Assembly (NCBI RefSeq): GCF_963675165.1
Contig: NC_087378.1
Span: 6,319,205 to 6,383,204 of the forward strand
Direction of reading: 5' to 3'
From: Halichondria panicea
Lineage: Eukaryota; Porifera; Demospongiae; Suberitida; Halichondriidae
Length of the DNA stretch: 64,000 bases
The notes below the pieces were generated by a model. That model did not search any database, had not been told where the DNA came from, and was given only the letters and a program-made list of their open reading frames with translations. Of the stretch, positions 47,697-60,900 are shown piece after piece (the first letter of the stretch is position 1; every line of letters begins with the position of its first letter). Made by a program: the position numbers and the translations under genes.

Positions 47697-49996
47697 ATGA
47701 GTATTCAACTGAAGCTTGCAGTGCTCCTACTGGCTTGTTTAGGCTGTGCAATTGCACAAGGTATGTGAATTCTGGTCTTGTTTTGACTATTAATTTTTAG
47801 CTATAGTTGTATTTAGCTTTATGTATGCTTATTCATTATTTCTTTGCAGAAACAACTACTGGTTTTCAGACAAGTGGTGGAGGTTGTAGATGCGAGTACA
47901 TAGAGCAACCACCCAACGAACTCCAGTGTAACCCCTACCGAAACGCAGAGTTGAGACTTGAATGCACCATTCTCTTCCCCTCGTCTCAAACTAACAAAGA
48001 GGTGGTCTGGTTTCGTAGCCAACTGCAGACCCAAAACCCAGAAATAACTGAAACTCACTCGAATTTGGATGTTTGGTCTATGAACAGACTGGACCTCTCA
48101 CATCCGAATATTCAGATACGAGAACAAAGACAGGCTTCAACTACAACTCAGAGCACTTGGGTTCGATCACAGCTTGTTATAACCGATTTAAATGATAGCG
48201 ATGTAGGCAACTACTGGTGCAAGATTAAGGATGAAAATGAAAATGAAGGGTTTATCCCCAGTGACTCTGTGTATCTGCAACCAGCGAATGCTTACAGCAA
48301 CTTTGGCGAGTGTAGTGACCAGTCTGCACAGTCGAAAGAGGAGAGGAAATGTGCCGACTGGGACACGACTGGCAGTACTGATCCGATCCCAACACAGTAC
48401 ACTAGAACTGAATCATCTCAGCCCATGACAACTGAACACGTTTTATCGACAAGTGCAACTAATGAAACTCCTGATACAGTTGGTGAGGGATTCACTGAAG
48501 AAGATGACCGTCGTCGATCTCTTACAAATGAGCTGTACATATCTATCTCAATTCTCGTATTATTTGGTGTGATGGTGCTGGTGCTTGCACCTGCTACACT
48601 CTGCTTGTGTGTCAAGAGGAGGAGACAAGGTGTGTAACTTGTATTAATTATTATGTGGGGGTCATTCCTAACATGCCCTACCCTATTGGGCAACATTATT
48701 TCCATAATTAAGCTCTCTCTCCCCCCTTAAACAAATTAATTTAATTTTGTGAGCAGCCTCTCACTTGAGGGGGGGGGGTGAGAACAAGTCTTGTAGTATG
48801 GTAGCCCACGTAGGTGGTTACGATACCGTCTTTCAAAAATGACATTTGTTGTCGATACAAAGGGGACCATCCTACCCATTATATTGGGGTACTGACGTTT
48901 GGAGTAATAATTATGTGTGGAGCCTGTTATGATGTTGTTTTCATACTGTTGTGCTTCTGCTATAAGCCTCTAATTTGAGGGGGGCAACAAGTCTTATATA
49001 CGGTAGCCATGCCGGCTCAGATATGTGGTTAGGATACCGTTTTTCAAAAATTATATCTGTTGTCGATACACCACCACCTATAAAGGGACCATCCCACCCA
49101 TTGTATTGAGGTACTGACTTTAGTAATTTGGAGTGATTTATGTGGAGCCTGCTATGATCTAAATGTTGTTTTCACGCTCATGTAGGCTTCTATTAAGCTC
49201 TACACATTAAGCTTATAGGGAAGTTGTCATCCGAATTGGCAATCAAAATTAAATGCCATAAATCACAAGAGGTTGTGTTTGCATACATGCTCTTGTGGTT
49301 TTCATCTCTAATGAAATGAGTATTGTTGCTTTCCTCTCCCACATGACTTTGATCAGTAGCCCATAAATTTCAGTGCCAACTTTACACATGTCCATTTATG
49401 ATTTCCACGAGTTCACATTTGCCAGAATGAAAGATGTATATACAAATTGGTACAAAACCTTAAAAACTTGTTTGAGCCACCACAATTAAGTAAATTACCC
49501 TTCCCCACACATGCGAATAGGAGCAACTGTCAGAAGCCTTAGGCCTGATCTGGAGAGAGTTCGTCCCGCTAACCTACAGAGGCGGTCTGCAACCATGCCA
49601 GTGGTTGCCTCTGACTACCTCGTCCCTCAACCTTTTCTCGTGGTTGCTCCAGAACAGCTGCAGACTATTCGAGTAACTCAACAACCTGCAAATCGGTACA
49701 GCTGTGAAACATCACTAGGACACGAGTACGAAGATGTGCAATATGCTGTCAGTAACAACAGCTCAAAACACGATTACTCTAACTTAACCGATTCTTCAGT
49801 TTTCATGAAGAAAAATGAGGCTTACAGCGTGTGTTCAAAAATCGACAGTCAAAGAGGGATAACAAGGCTGGAGGAACCTCATTGTAATGCTGTGATTATA
49901 TCCAATCCACTGTATGTAAGGACAACATCACAAGAAGAGAGGATGAGTGATGACTCTGATGAGTACGTGGATCCTACTGACTGCTCATATCTTTGA
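47697..49996 (+). CDS. Ig-domain transmembrane receptor with tyrosine-rich cytoplasmic tail, 439 aa, 3 exons
   Basis: Exons: 47697-47760, 47850-48629, 49521-49996 (1320 nt). Signal peptide MSIQLKLAVLLLACLGCAIA. One V-type Ig domain about residues 35-165: LRLECTILF (B-strand Cys), VVWF (Trp), then DSDVGNYWCKI, the classic D-x-G-x-Y-x-C. A Ser/Thr-rich stalk follows, then a membrane helix at about 251-273 and a stop-transfer KRRR. The 158-residue tail holds many tyrosines: DYLVP, EYEDVQYAV, DYSNL, NEAYSV, NPLYV, DEYVDP. DYSNL has a YxxL core, and EYEDVQYAV...DYSNL loosely recalls an ITAM, but the spacing is not canonical. The protein is probably a surface recognition or signalling receptor coupled to SH2 proteins. 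No ligand can be inferred. Confidence 0.85.
48752..49195. repeat. Tandem duplication of about 215-225 bp in the receptor's last intron
   Basis: 48752-48965 and 48966-49195 are aligned copies (CTTGAGGGGGG..., GATACCGT(C/T)TTTCAAAAAT, GTTGTCGATACA, GGACCATCC(T/C)ACCCATT, GTGGAGCCTG(T/C)TATGAT). Divergence is moderate. Non-coding. Confidence 0.8.
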
Positions 49997-50603
49997 TGAG
50001 TGAACCGAACACTTATTGTTTATTTGGACATTCAGCAGTCATGTTTACTTTGCACTCCCATTACCTACACTTTACTTAATATGGTTTCTGTTTAGGTACT
50101 AGTCCCACGTACGTTCGCATGTGCTTGCACATGCTGGTCGTGTCTAATATAATTATAATTATTATACATGTAAGTATTATTTATTTATTAATCTTAGAAT
50201 TAGAGTAATACTTAACCTAATTTGTGATATGATCCTTTCAAGTCTTTAATTATAATTTGTACATAATCACTTAAATGACCTCTAATTAAGTACTCATCAA
50301 GTGTTTGATTGAATAATAAAATGTCATGTGCACACCTATATAATTATACTTGTAGAATTGGCATGGGTCCAAACTCCCTCACTCTACTTATGGAGCTACA
50401 TTACTGAGAATGTTAGGACATACATATTTGTAGAATGCCCTTTGAAATTTTGAAAAACTCGATCGAGTCACAATTCTTATTAAGACGTGGCACTATAAAT
50501 AATTATATTTTTGGCATATTTGATTATAAAGCAAAAACTGGGGTTGCCAATTCAATGAGTCAATAAGTAAATATATTCAATATTCATTATCAAGAAAAGT
50601 GAA
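49997..50603. other. Tail-to-tail spacer between the Ig receptor and DYNC2I2
   Basis: About 600 bp, AT-rich. AATAAA at 50315-50320 on the + strand is a likely poly(A) signal for the receptor gene. No gene seen. Confidence 0.6.
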
Positions 50604-53600
50604 TTATAGCGTTCCAGTACTGGCAGCTACTGTGTCGGTTGCTAGGGAGTTGAGTTGCTCTACCTCGTTGCTAGCAACAGCTGTCAGCTGAGTACTTAAT
50701 CTCCACACCTTGACGACACCACAAGCATCACCACTGGCAAGAAACTGAGGCCTACCAAGGAATAACATCCTCAGATCATAACAACAAACCACATCAATTA
50801 ATCATTGAAGACGTACAGTCGTGTATTGCAATTAAATACACTTTTAAGTGAAAATATTGAGCTAAAGGTTATATACTTGTTATTCAGTGTTAGGAAATAT
50901 TTACCAACCTTTTGTGATTGTATGCCACAGAATAGACAGCTTTCTTTTGTGGACTAGCCTCCAGTGAAACACACGGTTTAATGTGAGATGACTGCGTAAA
51001 ATAATAGAAAACATAATGGTATGTAATAGATATAGCATGAGACCGAGTACTTTATAAATTACACAGACAACTCGTCCTCGTACATGTACTTGTGTCTGCT
51101 GTATATTTCATAAATTACTTGGATTAACATGCTATAATTATGTGTTTATATCCCTTACCAAATCATGCCTCGAGGCTACGCGACTGTGTAATAAATAAAA
51201 CACGGAAGGGACTGTGCGACTTTTATTACACCCTTACCTTGACAACGTGATATAAGTACTTATACGTATAATGGACCATACACATTAATTCTACGTCATG
51301 ATTAGTACACACTTGGATGTTCAGGTAGAATGCACAATCAATGCTGTGTGGTTGAAACGGCACACGTACAGTGTATGTAAATGAGTTAGACTTGGAACAC
51401 TGAATATAATTGACATATACCTTAAGGTCGTATATGAGCAGCTGTCCATCCCCAGTCCCGACAGCAAACACCAGTGGCCTGGTCACAGACCAGCGCACAG
51501 AGAACAGGTAGCCACACCCAGGCTCTATCGATAACACAGGAGAGGCCTGAGGCAATGGAGAAACCAGAGTGTTTAGCAATAAGAGTAACTTGCATTATTA
51601 TAATATTACATTATTATAATATTAAGGGCGTATAAATAATTGAGGCTTGTAACAGGAAAGGACTACAGGTATAACCTTGAAGACACTCAGTCTACAACTT
51701 AGCTTTGATGTGGTTAAATACCCTAATATACAAATCAATTTTCAAAAATCTGGTATGATCAAAAACTAAGAGCTTGCTGTGATACTCATGAATACAAGTC
51801 TTTGATTTATATGGGTTTGACCACATATCAAAGCTTTGATGTGGTTAAATTCATGTACAAGAATCCTTTGTAGAAATGACTCACATCAAGCTGAGAGTAG
51901 AGTCTTGCAGTACCATCAGTGCCACAAGAGAGGAAGAGGTTGCGATGGAAGGGTGAGCAAGAGATGGCGTACACTGGGCCATGGTGGGGCCGGAACACAA
52001 ACTGGATGGGTGACTGAAGATCACTCTCAACTGTGAGAAAACACAAACGAAAACAGTGTATACTGGCATTCAAATGAGTCAGGCCCAGAGCACAAAAATA
52101 CACCACAAACCTATATAAACAGTGATTTGGAAGTTGAAAGTGAACTTAAGATAAACTACCGGTAGTAGCTACATACACACGTGGCCACCGTGGGGTGGGG
52201 TAGACCAAACATGAATATGACTGTGATAGTTACATTATAGAGGTGAGTCTGCTACCACTGCTAGGAACCCATAATTGTTACTATTGAGAAGTGTCAACAT
52301 GTAAAATACATGTAGGTTTCACTGCAAATTAATGCATGTTGTAAGTTAAGCTTCTCATAGCCTAGTGGCGTCAGTACATGTGATGAGGTATAGTCTTACT
52401 GATGGGAGTATCTCCAATAGAAACAGACGCCTGCATTGAGCATTTGAAGAGTCCTCCATTTTCTGACCCCACTACAAACAGACTCTTGTCTTCACTTGAA
52501 AACGACAAACAAGTTCCTGGATAAGGAAAATCACAGTAAGATAAACTATACGCACACACATGCTACAAAAAAAGTTGTTTAATAAACAAATTTATGAGCT
52601 ACAAGCCACAAAACAAGTTTGGCACACGCACACAAACAACCCATCCACAAACAAGCCCTACCTCCCACTTCCGTGCTTCCCTTGGCTCTACTGACTCTGA
52701 GACTGCGAGGGATGCTCTCGGTGAGCAGCCTACACGCCCTCACGACCCTCACGCCCTCCTCACACGCCCACACAAGCACCTTCCCATCGTTGCCGAGGCT
52801 GAGTAGCAAGTGGCGACGCTCTCGACTCTCCTCATCCAGAATCCACGACAGCTGTAGAGGGTAAGCGGGGAGTTACATATAGGCTACTATACCATGTACA
52901 TACTCAATTTGTAACCAGATTGGAATTAAGGCCATTATTATAGATAACAAGGCTTCCATTTTAGAACAAAGCCTTAAAAACACGAGAGGTTTGTTTTGAG
53001 TTAGGCTACAATTCGAGCGTATAGAGTCTTCATACGTACAAACAATCGTATAATCAAAGAGTCCACTGGCCACAATTATAGATAATCATCATTCCAACAT
53101 TGTGCGGATGACAGATATCCAGCACCCACCTCTGCAATGGGCTCTTTGTGTCCGAGGTCAGAGAGGCCCGATGAGGCAGTAAGTGGGTCTCCCTCCAGAC
53201 TGGTGTTCCAGATCCTCACCTCCCCGTTAAAAGTCCCCCCAGCGACTAGGGCGGGGTGCTCTGGGTGAAACGCCACACACATCAGGCAGCTCTGTGGGGA
53301 AGAGTGAAAAAAGTGCTCCCCTAAAATTAATCACAAGACATACGTATGTATAACAGTACTTTTATCCAGTTCTGTAAGTGAAAACGTTCTTCATTACTAA
53401 GGCAACACCCCCCTCCCTCCCCAAGGAACACACGCACATGCACACACAATAGAACATGGGAAATTAATTATGAACACCTACATGAAGGTGACTCATGAAT
53501 ACAACAAAGGACGATGGAAGATATTATGTTGGTGACGATTGCTTACCGGTACGTCAATACTTAGGTCAGCTTTACTAGGATCCAGTGATCTCCTGTCCAG

Positions 53601-54766
53601 ATTCCAAGTACAGAGGTAGGACTGTGAGTAAAATAGAAGCTAGTTACAATGTGAATGCGCATAACTAGAGCGAGCTCGGATGATAACTGTATTTTTAATT
53701 GGAGCTTGCAAGTCCTGAGGATAAATGATAACTTAGTCTCGATCCCTACATGTATAATTATAGTTATACCTTATGTGAGCACCAGTCTTGGTGGTCTAAC
53801 TTCCCGTATGCCACAGCTAGCACTGAGCCAGAACAGTTCCATGACAACCCCGTACAGTTGTACTGCAGGAATAACAGTGATGTACATAGTGAGATCAACC
53901 AACACCCATTACCTCATTATTTAGTGACGCCTCGGTAAGAGTGTGCTTGCATGACACAGCTTTAGATTCCTCCTCCCAGAACACTTTATACCCTGTGTAC
54001 AACATCCACACATGTACCTACATAATTATAATGCCAAAATACATAATCGAAATTTACCATCGAAGGCATGACTCCTGTTGCTTATCTGAAGTTGCTGGGT
54101 AACTAGAGGCTCCACCCTCCTCAGGAAATCCTTCAATCCCTGCATGAGACAAAGAATGTACATGCGTAAATGGTTCACAGAGAGTTATTTTACCTGTGAA
54201 TCGTCCACCACTAGGGGCAAAGGTTTGGACTTTACCTCATCAGTCTGAACCTGTGCATAGAATCACCACATAAAAAACTATTTCTTGTTGCTTATTTCCT
54301 GTTGTAGAATAATCTGCTTAAAGACTTGTGGCACATTAACAAATAGTGGGATTGGAAAGGCCTAGCTTATTTGACTAATGTACTAGAAGCTAGTTGCGGT
54401 CACATGACAGGAAATTCGACTTGATATGAAAATTGCGGTTAATGATTAAATTAACCCTTCGTCCACTGACATTCAGTCACGTTGAGATGCCATGGATCAC
54501 GCGCGTGAGACGTTTCCACTCTCCATTTATCTATGGCGCCGGCAGCAGACGGGTAGTCAATGGCAGGGCTGCACTCACCCCAACTTCTTGAGCCTCTGAG
54601 GTCTGCACACTGGAGTCGTTAGTCAATGTTTCACTTGTTTGTGAGGATATTTCTCTCGAGGACCTGGAAAATAATACTCATCCACAGCTAATGTCATCAC
54701 TTCTTACTTTTCTTTCTTCCAGCAGGAATCAATATCTACAGGATTCAGTACCTCATCTTGAAACAT
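50604..54766 (-). CDS. DYNC2I2: Dynein-2 intermediate chain 2 (WDR34), 500 aa, 14 exons
   Basis: Exons: 54708-54766, 54579-54663, 54194-54250, 54058-54139, 53913-53992, 53770-53862, 53547-53621, 53130-53291, 52662-52851, 52400-52516, 51885-52030, 51421-51546, 50909-50991, 50604-50751 (1503 nt). It is a WD40 subunit of the cytoplasmic dynein-2 motor for retrograde intraflagellar transport in cilia. Near the N-terminus [19 protein letters not shown] and VQTDEV match the light-chain binding region; NRSHAFDG is a family signature. WD repeats include [69 protein letters not shown] and [16 protein letters not shown]. Length is near that of the human protein (about 536 aa). The start ATG at 54766 gives a conserved-looking N-terminus and is 142 bp from the SNX14 start. 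Confidence 0.93.
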
Positions 54767-54907
54767 GCTGCTTGAAGTGGAGTTATGGCCACGCCTACCT
54801 TCGACGAAACGCCCCCTTTCCTAAGAAGACCAAAACAGAAAGATGTACAAGACACAGGTCATCCAGATATCAAGATCAGGTTAGTAGAAGTGGTTGGCTG
54901 ATGCGAG
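54767..54907. promoter_or_regulatory. Compact divergent promoter DYNC2I2/SNX14
   Basis: Just 141 bp separate the two start codons, so 5' UTRs and core promoters must be shared or overlapping, unless one gene has a further upstream non-coding exon. A tempting ATG at 54788 (MATPTFDETPPFL) on the + strand leads to the wrong phase and was not used. Confidence 0.55.
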
Positions 54908-57900
54908 ATGGAGTATACAGTCCATACCATCCTAGCCCAAGTCGAAGGGAAGGCCTTCTGGGGTGCTGTTGCCCTCATCTTCATATCCTTCCATCTCAGC
55001 AAGTGAGTGTATTAAAAAGCAACACCTAGCTAGCCTAACCTGGTCCTAGCTATTGAAACTTGCAGCTCAGCAAGCTCAAAATGTTTGTCTAAAGTAGATT
55101 TAGCTTTCATCCATATTTGGATGAAGCCATTCCTAGTAATTGATAAAAGTACACGTACACGTACAGTGCAGTATGTACTTATTATAATCTCGAATACCCG
55201 CCTCACCACAAAAAGCTGTAGAGACGGGTATTCGAGACAAGACTCGTTGTAATAAAATGTTGTACACACAGTTTCCTTCTGTACCTACTGTTACTATGGT
55301 GTGCTGGAGCTGGTCTACTGGTCGCATACACCATGTTGAGGTGAGTCATCAGTAATGTCGTGTATTTAGCTAGTTAGTACAACATTCTGTCAACCCATTA
55401 TCCTACACCCTGAGATCTACTGGTTACCCTCAGCACTTTGGCGACAATATCAATATCGTTCGTAAAGAAGAGGTTTTGTACACTATACGGCATATAATAA
55501 TAGATTCTAGGGACAGGATTATGGAAAGCAGTAACAGTATACTAGAGGAGGGGACAGGTCTCATTAGGTCACTAATTAGGGTATTGTACAAGGGTATTTT
55601 TGCAGTGTTTGCTCACGCACGACAGCCATATGGCTCTATGAAGTGACATTAGAAGTGATTTAAAAGTGAACAGTCTCCAACAGAGCTAAGTAGAGATTAA
55701 CCAAGGGGATAGAGCCAAAACGCTAGTCGCTTGCTCAAAGTCGGTTTCGAGGGGTTAAAGTGTATAGCCCAGAGGCTGCTGTGGCATTAGGCCCGTTGGA
55801 GACCCACAATCTCTCTTCTGAGACATAGATATTGTAGACTCAGTTAGAGCTAAGCTAGCTCTGTTGGAGACCGTTCACTTCCTATCCTAATTAGCAACCT
55901 AATGAGACTGTCCTACCTTTCCTGACAGTACACTATAATACGTATTTGGAAGGGTATTAGAGGTTCCATTGCAAAGGTACATGTAATCCCCCTTTAGATA
56001 CACTTATTTCTGTAAATCAAATTGTTGCGATTCTTTTTGTTACAGAGTCATCCCTCGACTACCCAACCTCCTTCTTCACAAGCCCCACCCACCTCGCCAT
56101 AGCCCTAAAAGCTCCGCCCACTCAGAGAAACGCTCGCAGTGCCCAGTGTGTGAGGATTCTTCCTGCACGAGGCACACGAGAGCAGCTGGGAGGGAGTACC
56201 TACACGTAAGTGCCTCTGCCTTATTGCATGTACACTCGCATGTGTACGCCATGTACTAAATGCTTCTCAGAATGAAGTAGTTTCTCAAGAGGGAGTTTGT
56301 ATTTTGGGGAGGTCTGTTATGGCTACTGATGATACATGTAATAAGAGCCTGTTTTTTGGCTGCGTTTTGTTACTTGACACTCACACCCACACCCACAGCC
56401 ATGGGACAACATATCAGTGCCCTCAAGTGTAGACTCAGCTCTCACAGAGGTAACGTGTACAATTTCTTGCAACTCTTGCTTTGAGAATTTTGTATTTGCA
56501 GCTCTTTGAGCTAGTTCTAAAAAGATTTGTCTACTCTTGGCATAGGTGAGACTCCACCCTAATCTGTGTTACCCTAGCTACTGATAGTATCTATGATGAT
56601 GTGCTCTATATTTACCCGTAGAGGGCTAGCTCAATCTGCCGAAGGTTTCGAAGATGATCTTCGGTTAAATATACGATTTGCAGTAGCGAGTCTATTGAGG
56701 AGAGCTCAGAGAATTGACATTCCTCACATCATCTCACACAAGCTACTGCAAGCAGTGGCTTCTCATATTTATATTTGCAACCGAGTGAGAAGAAAATGTG
56801 AGTTTACAAGAATTTAAGCAGACTTCTGATCATAAAAGAGCCGATGACATTTTACTCTATCGATTATTCTATTTTCACCTACATAATACCCTGACCCTAC
56901 CCCCTACCCCCCCCCCCCTCCAAATATGCACAACAGTGCCTCTGGATGCGTCAATAGCCCAGATTGAGGCAGCAGTGTTGCAGGAGTATGGTAGTCACTT
57001 ACACACAGCGATGAGAGGTCCCACAGGGAACAGCAGGTACTTCAGGCAACTCACCAAAACCCTCATTCCTCTTCTACTACCTGAACAAGTGCTACACTCA
57101 AGGTACATGTACGTGCATTGTAATTTTACTTAACAATTCTCTATTAGGAAGGCCTCTGGTTGTACGTAATCAATAGCTGTCAGTTCACTACATAAAAATG
57201 TAGCTCTTTATATGCAATTGTGGTGTTCAGTGTTCGAGTGGTGTGGGTGTTAGTTGAACCGGTTTCTTGAGCTGTGAGAGGTTGTAGAACAGTGAGAAGA
57301 TTGTCTTTATGGTACCCTTTGCTATCTGTGTCTGTGTAGGTGGGTGTGATTGTATGAGGGTGCGTTCATTGGGGCTACCGTGTATGTTTTCGATGGCTTC
57401 TTTTGAACCATTGAATGTTTGTGTACTTTTGTGTAGATTATTATGGTCACAGAGTTATTAAAGAAGAGTGCACTGTTGTTGTCATTACAGGATGATGTCC
57501 AGTTTTATTCAGGAACTCTTCACAATGAAGATTTTTGTGCCAGCCATGAACTTTGTCGCTAAACCAGTGAGTATACAGTAGAGCAACATGGTGATTGTAT
57601 GTATACTGAACAATCTTGAGTTCTTTCAATCATCTACATGTACATATGTAGGACAGCCAATTATAATAACTTCACATTGTAAATGTTTTTTCCAGACTAT
57701 TACATAGGGTTGTGTTATGCAATGCTTGCTATACATAGCCTACAATTAACGACCTTGTAATTATGTTCTCTGTTTGTGTAGGACTTTCTGAACAAGCTCC
57801 TGTTGATTGTGTTTAACAAGAACTCGGTAAGCACAGCTTACATGTAGTACGTACACTACATGCACGCACTAGCTGGAGTGTTTAGGAAAGCATTGCATTA

Positions 57901-60900
57901 TAGTTGTCATGACTGCTGCATCCAATGTTGATCAATCTAAACGGTGCCTGTTTGCACTGGTATGACTACTAGTAATTACTTCTGTTCGGTACAGCACATG
58001 TAGCAGTAGCGTACCCTCTACTCACACTACCACTGGACACCTGTCTAGCACATGTAGCAGTAGCATACCCTCTACTCACACTACCACTGGACACCTGTCT
58101 AGCACATGTAGCAGTAGCGTACCCTCTACTCACACTACCACTGGACACCTGTCTAGTACAGCCAATTCAGTATCACTCTGTTAGAACCCTCTGTGTTGCC
58201 ATGGTGTACCATTTAGTGGCTCTAACCCTTGCAGCGACTTGAGCCCATGTTTGGTCCAGAGACAAAGAGCGTTATGTTCCTGGCACGGTTTGCCAAGAGG
58301 AGGGCATTCACTCGTAAGCCCCGCCCACTTTCTATTCCCCTGAAGAAGCTATTAGAGGAACAAGACAAATTGTACATATTCATGAACTTTATGAAGTCTA
58401 AGAGTGCCATCCATGTTCTGCAAGTCTATCTCACTTTGGGTAAGAGATAATTGTTGTGTGTTTATTGTTCATGATTTGATAGCATTTTATGGTTACGCAG
58501 TTGTAGCGGGTAATTCGTGGATTTGGCATTGTAGATGAGATTGATATGCACTTTTGTGTGTGTGTATGTAAGACCAGTTTCAGAATAATTGTTTTCGCTG
58601 AATAGCATACTTTTTGCAGCATGGATATTAATTTGTGGGTATAATGTCCACGGTACATGCTTAGTTTAGATTGGATAAATTATTGTCAATTATTTTCGTC
58701 TCCAGATGATCTCAAACTGAGGGTGAACAATTGCACTGAGGGCACTGCTTGTAATGTCCTCTCCCAGGTGGAGACTCTGTACAGGAACTACTTACACCCC
58801 TCCTCACACACTTATTTACCAGTAGACAACGTCCTAACGCTAACCACAGGTATTGACTGCAAGATTCATCATAATTATTATTATAGTATCGTAGAGCCTG
58901 GCTTACAACCTCCTGTGCTTATTTGAATGTTAGTGAGACTGTATTCAAAGCAGATAATTATATAAAAACAGTGGTACTATGCTTATATTCACTGTAATGA
59001 TTAACTATATGTATCATACGTCTGTACATTTGCTTGGTTAGGATTTAAACTACATAGTTCAGCAATATTCACTTATTTGTACTAGGGATAGCTGTATTAG
59101 TGAGAAATTGATATGCTTCTTCAAACCGCAGTTCTGGAAGATTCTGAGGCTACTCCTATGGAGAAGTGTGTCCAACTCAAAGAGAAGGGTGTGTTTGCAT
59201 ACATTCGTGGACACATCTACAATGAGCTTCTCGTCAAGATATTCTATCCACAGTTCTGTCACGACTATAAGGTGAGTGTATGCTACACTACAGTGTACAG
59301 TAATTTGTGTGCCATACTGTTTGAGAAGTCGAAACACAAGCAACAATTTTTGGTGCCTCTAATATCACCTCAGCCATTTAAAAAGTGATTGAGCTCCCCT
59401 TGAACTTAATTATTTGACTAGTGAGCTACTCATTACACTATAACATTTGTTGGTTTGTTCTCTGCAGTTCTATGATATCCACATCTCCCAGCGTAATGCT
59501 GGTGCCAGTAAGAGTGGGAGAACAGGTGACAAATGGAGACAAAAGACGTCGCAAGTCTCAATGAAGGTCAGGCTCAAACCACCCTCAAGTCCAGAGCCCA
59601 ATAGCGAGCAAGGAAGGGAAAGTCCCTCCGTTCCCGAGGCTACGCCCACTTCAAATCTGTCCATACCTGTCCGGATCAAGGTGGTGGATGCAGTCACTAC
59701 TAGTCACGCAGATGGACTGAGGCCGTACACTATCTACTACATACTGGCCTCCAGGAAGGATGGGGGTGAGTGGTACCTGTACATCGTATGTATCCATGCG
59801 AATTGTCCAAATATCATATTTGGCCGTTTTCATAACTAATTGTCAATTTGCATTGGTAGCCAGCATATGAGTACTACTGCTCTTCCCATGGCCAAGGGCT
59901 TTTATACAATAATATGTATTGGTTCAAGGTACATTCCCACGAAATGAATGCAGCATGAAACTAATTGTATAATAATACTTTACGATTATCTTTGCAGACT
60001 CTAGCAAGAACTATTTGGTCAAGCGTCGTTTCAAGGAGTTTATTTGCCTGGATGCTAAGCTGCGACACTTCCATGGGTCCATCCCTCCCAATCTGCCATC
60101 AAAGAGGACCTTCAGAAACCTCGACAAGGCATTCGTAGATACGAGGATAAAAGAACTGGAGCAGTACCTTCAAGAGTTGATTGAGACTCCTGGAGTGAGG
60201 GAGGGTCAGGTGCTGGCTAGTTTCTTGGACGAGTCGTCTGATCCAACACTGTTTATGCCCGACACTGTTGGAGACAAAGCTGGTGAGTGGGTGGGTGGTT
60301 AATGTGGTTCATTCTGTCTTTATTGCCGGTGGTTGTGGTCTATTAATGCATTGTGTAGGCTGCTTGTGGGCTAAATAAGTAGCACACCGGTATTACACTT
60401 GAAAGTTGTTCGTTTGTCCTGCAGGCAAAGTAATCAACAGTGTCACAAATATATTTAAAAACGAGGTAAACACACGTATGTAGTGCTGTGCTTGTTAATG
60501 ACCTGTTTCGCATTGCTTTCAATGTACAGCATCAGCGTTGATCTACATTGATTTTTTCTTGTATTTGTATTTTCCTATCACAGAAAGGTCCTTATGTGGA
60601 GGAGCTCCTGCAGAGCCTACTTCAAATGATAGAGCATCCCCAAACTCCTCCGTCGAGTGACGACATGAACGTAACGGGTGGGACTAATCGAGAGAGCTCG
60701 TCCAGATACGTAGAGCAGCAGTGTGAGGACATGTCTAACCAAGAGACCAAACCCTGGCACAAACCACCCTCCCTTGGAAGTGAGTGCAATCTGTACAGTG
60801 TAAAATACTGTATCTAAATTTCCGTACATGTTATTTTTGTAATATTGCCGACATTTTTACTGAGTAAAATTTGTACCAACAATATTTACCCGTTGTACAG

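Noticed and set aside
54691-55029. Upstream + strand frame before SNX14, and the alternative ATG at 54788
   Set aside because: Neither keeps phase with the membrane-helix exon; ATG 54908 gives the correct SNX14 frame. The region is antisense to DYNC2I2 exon 1.
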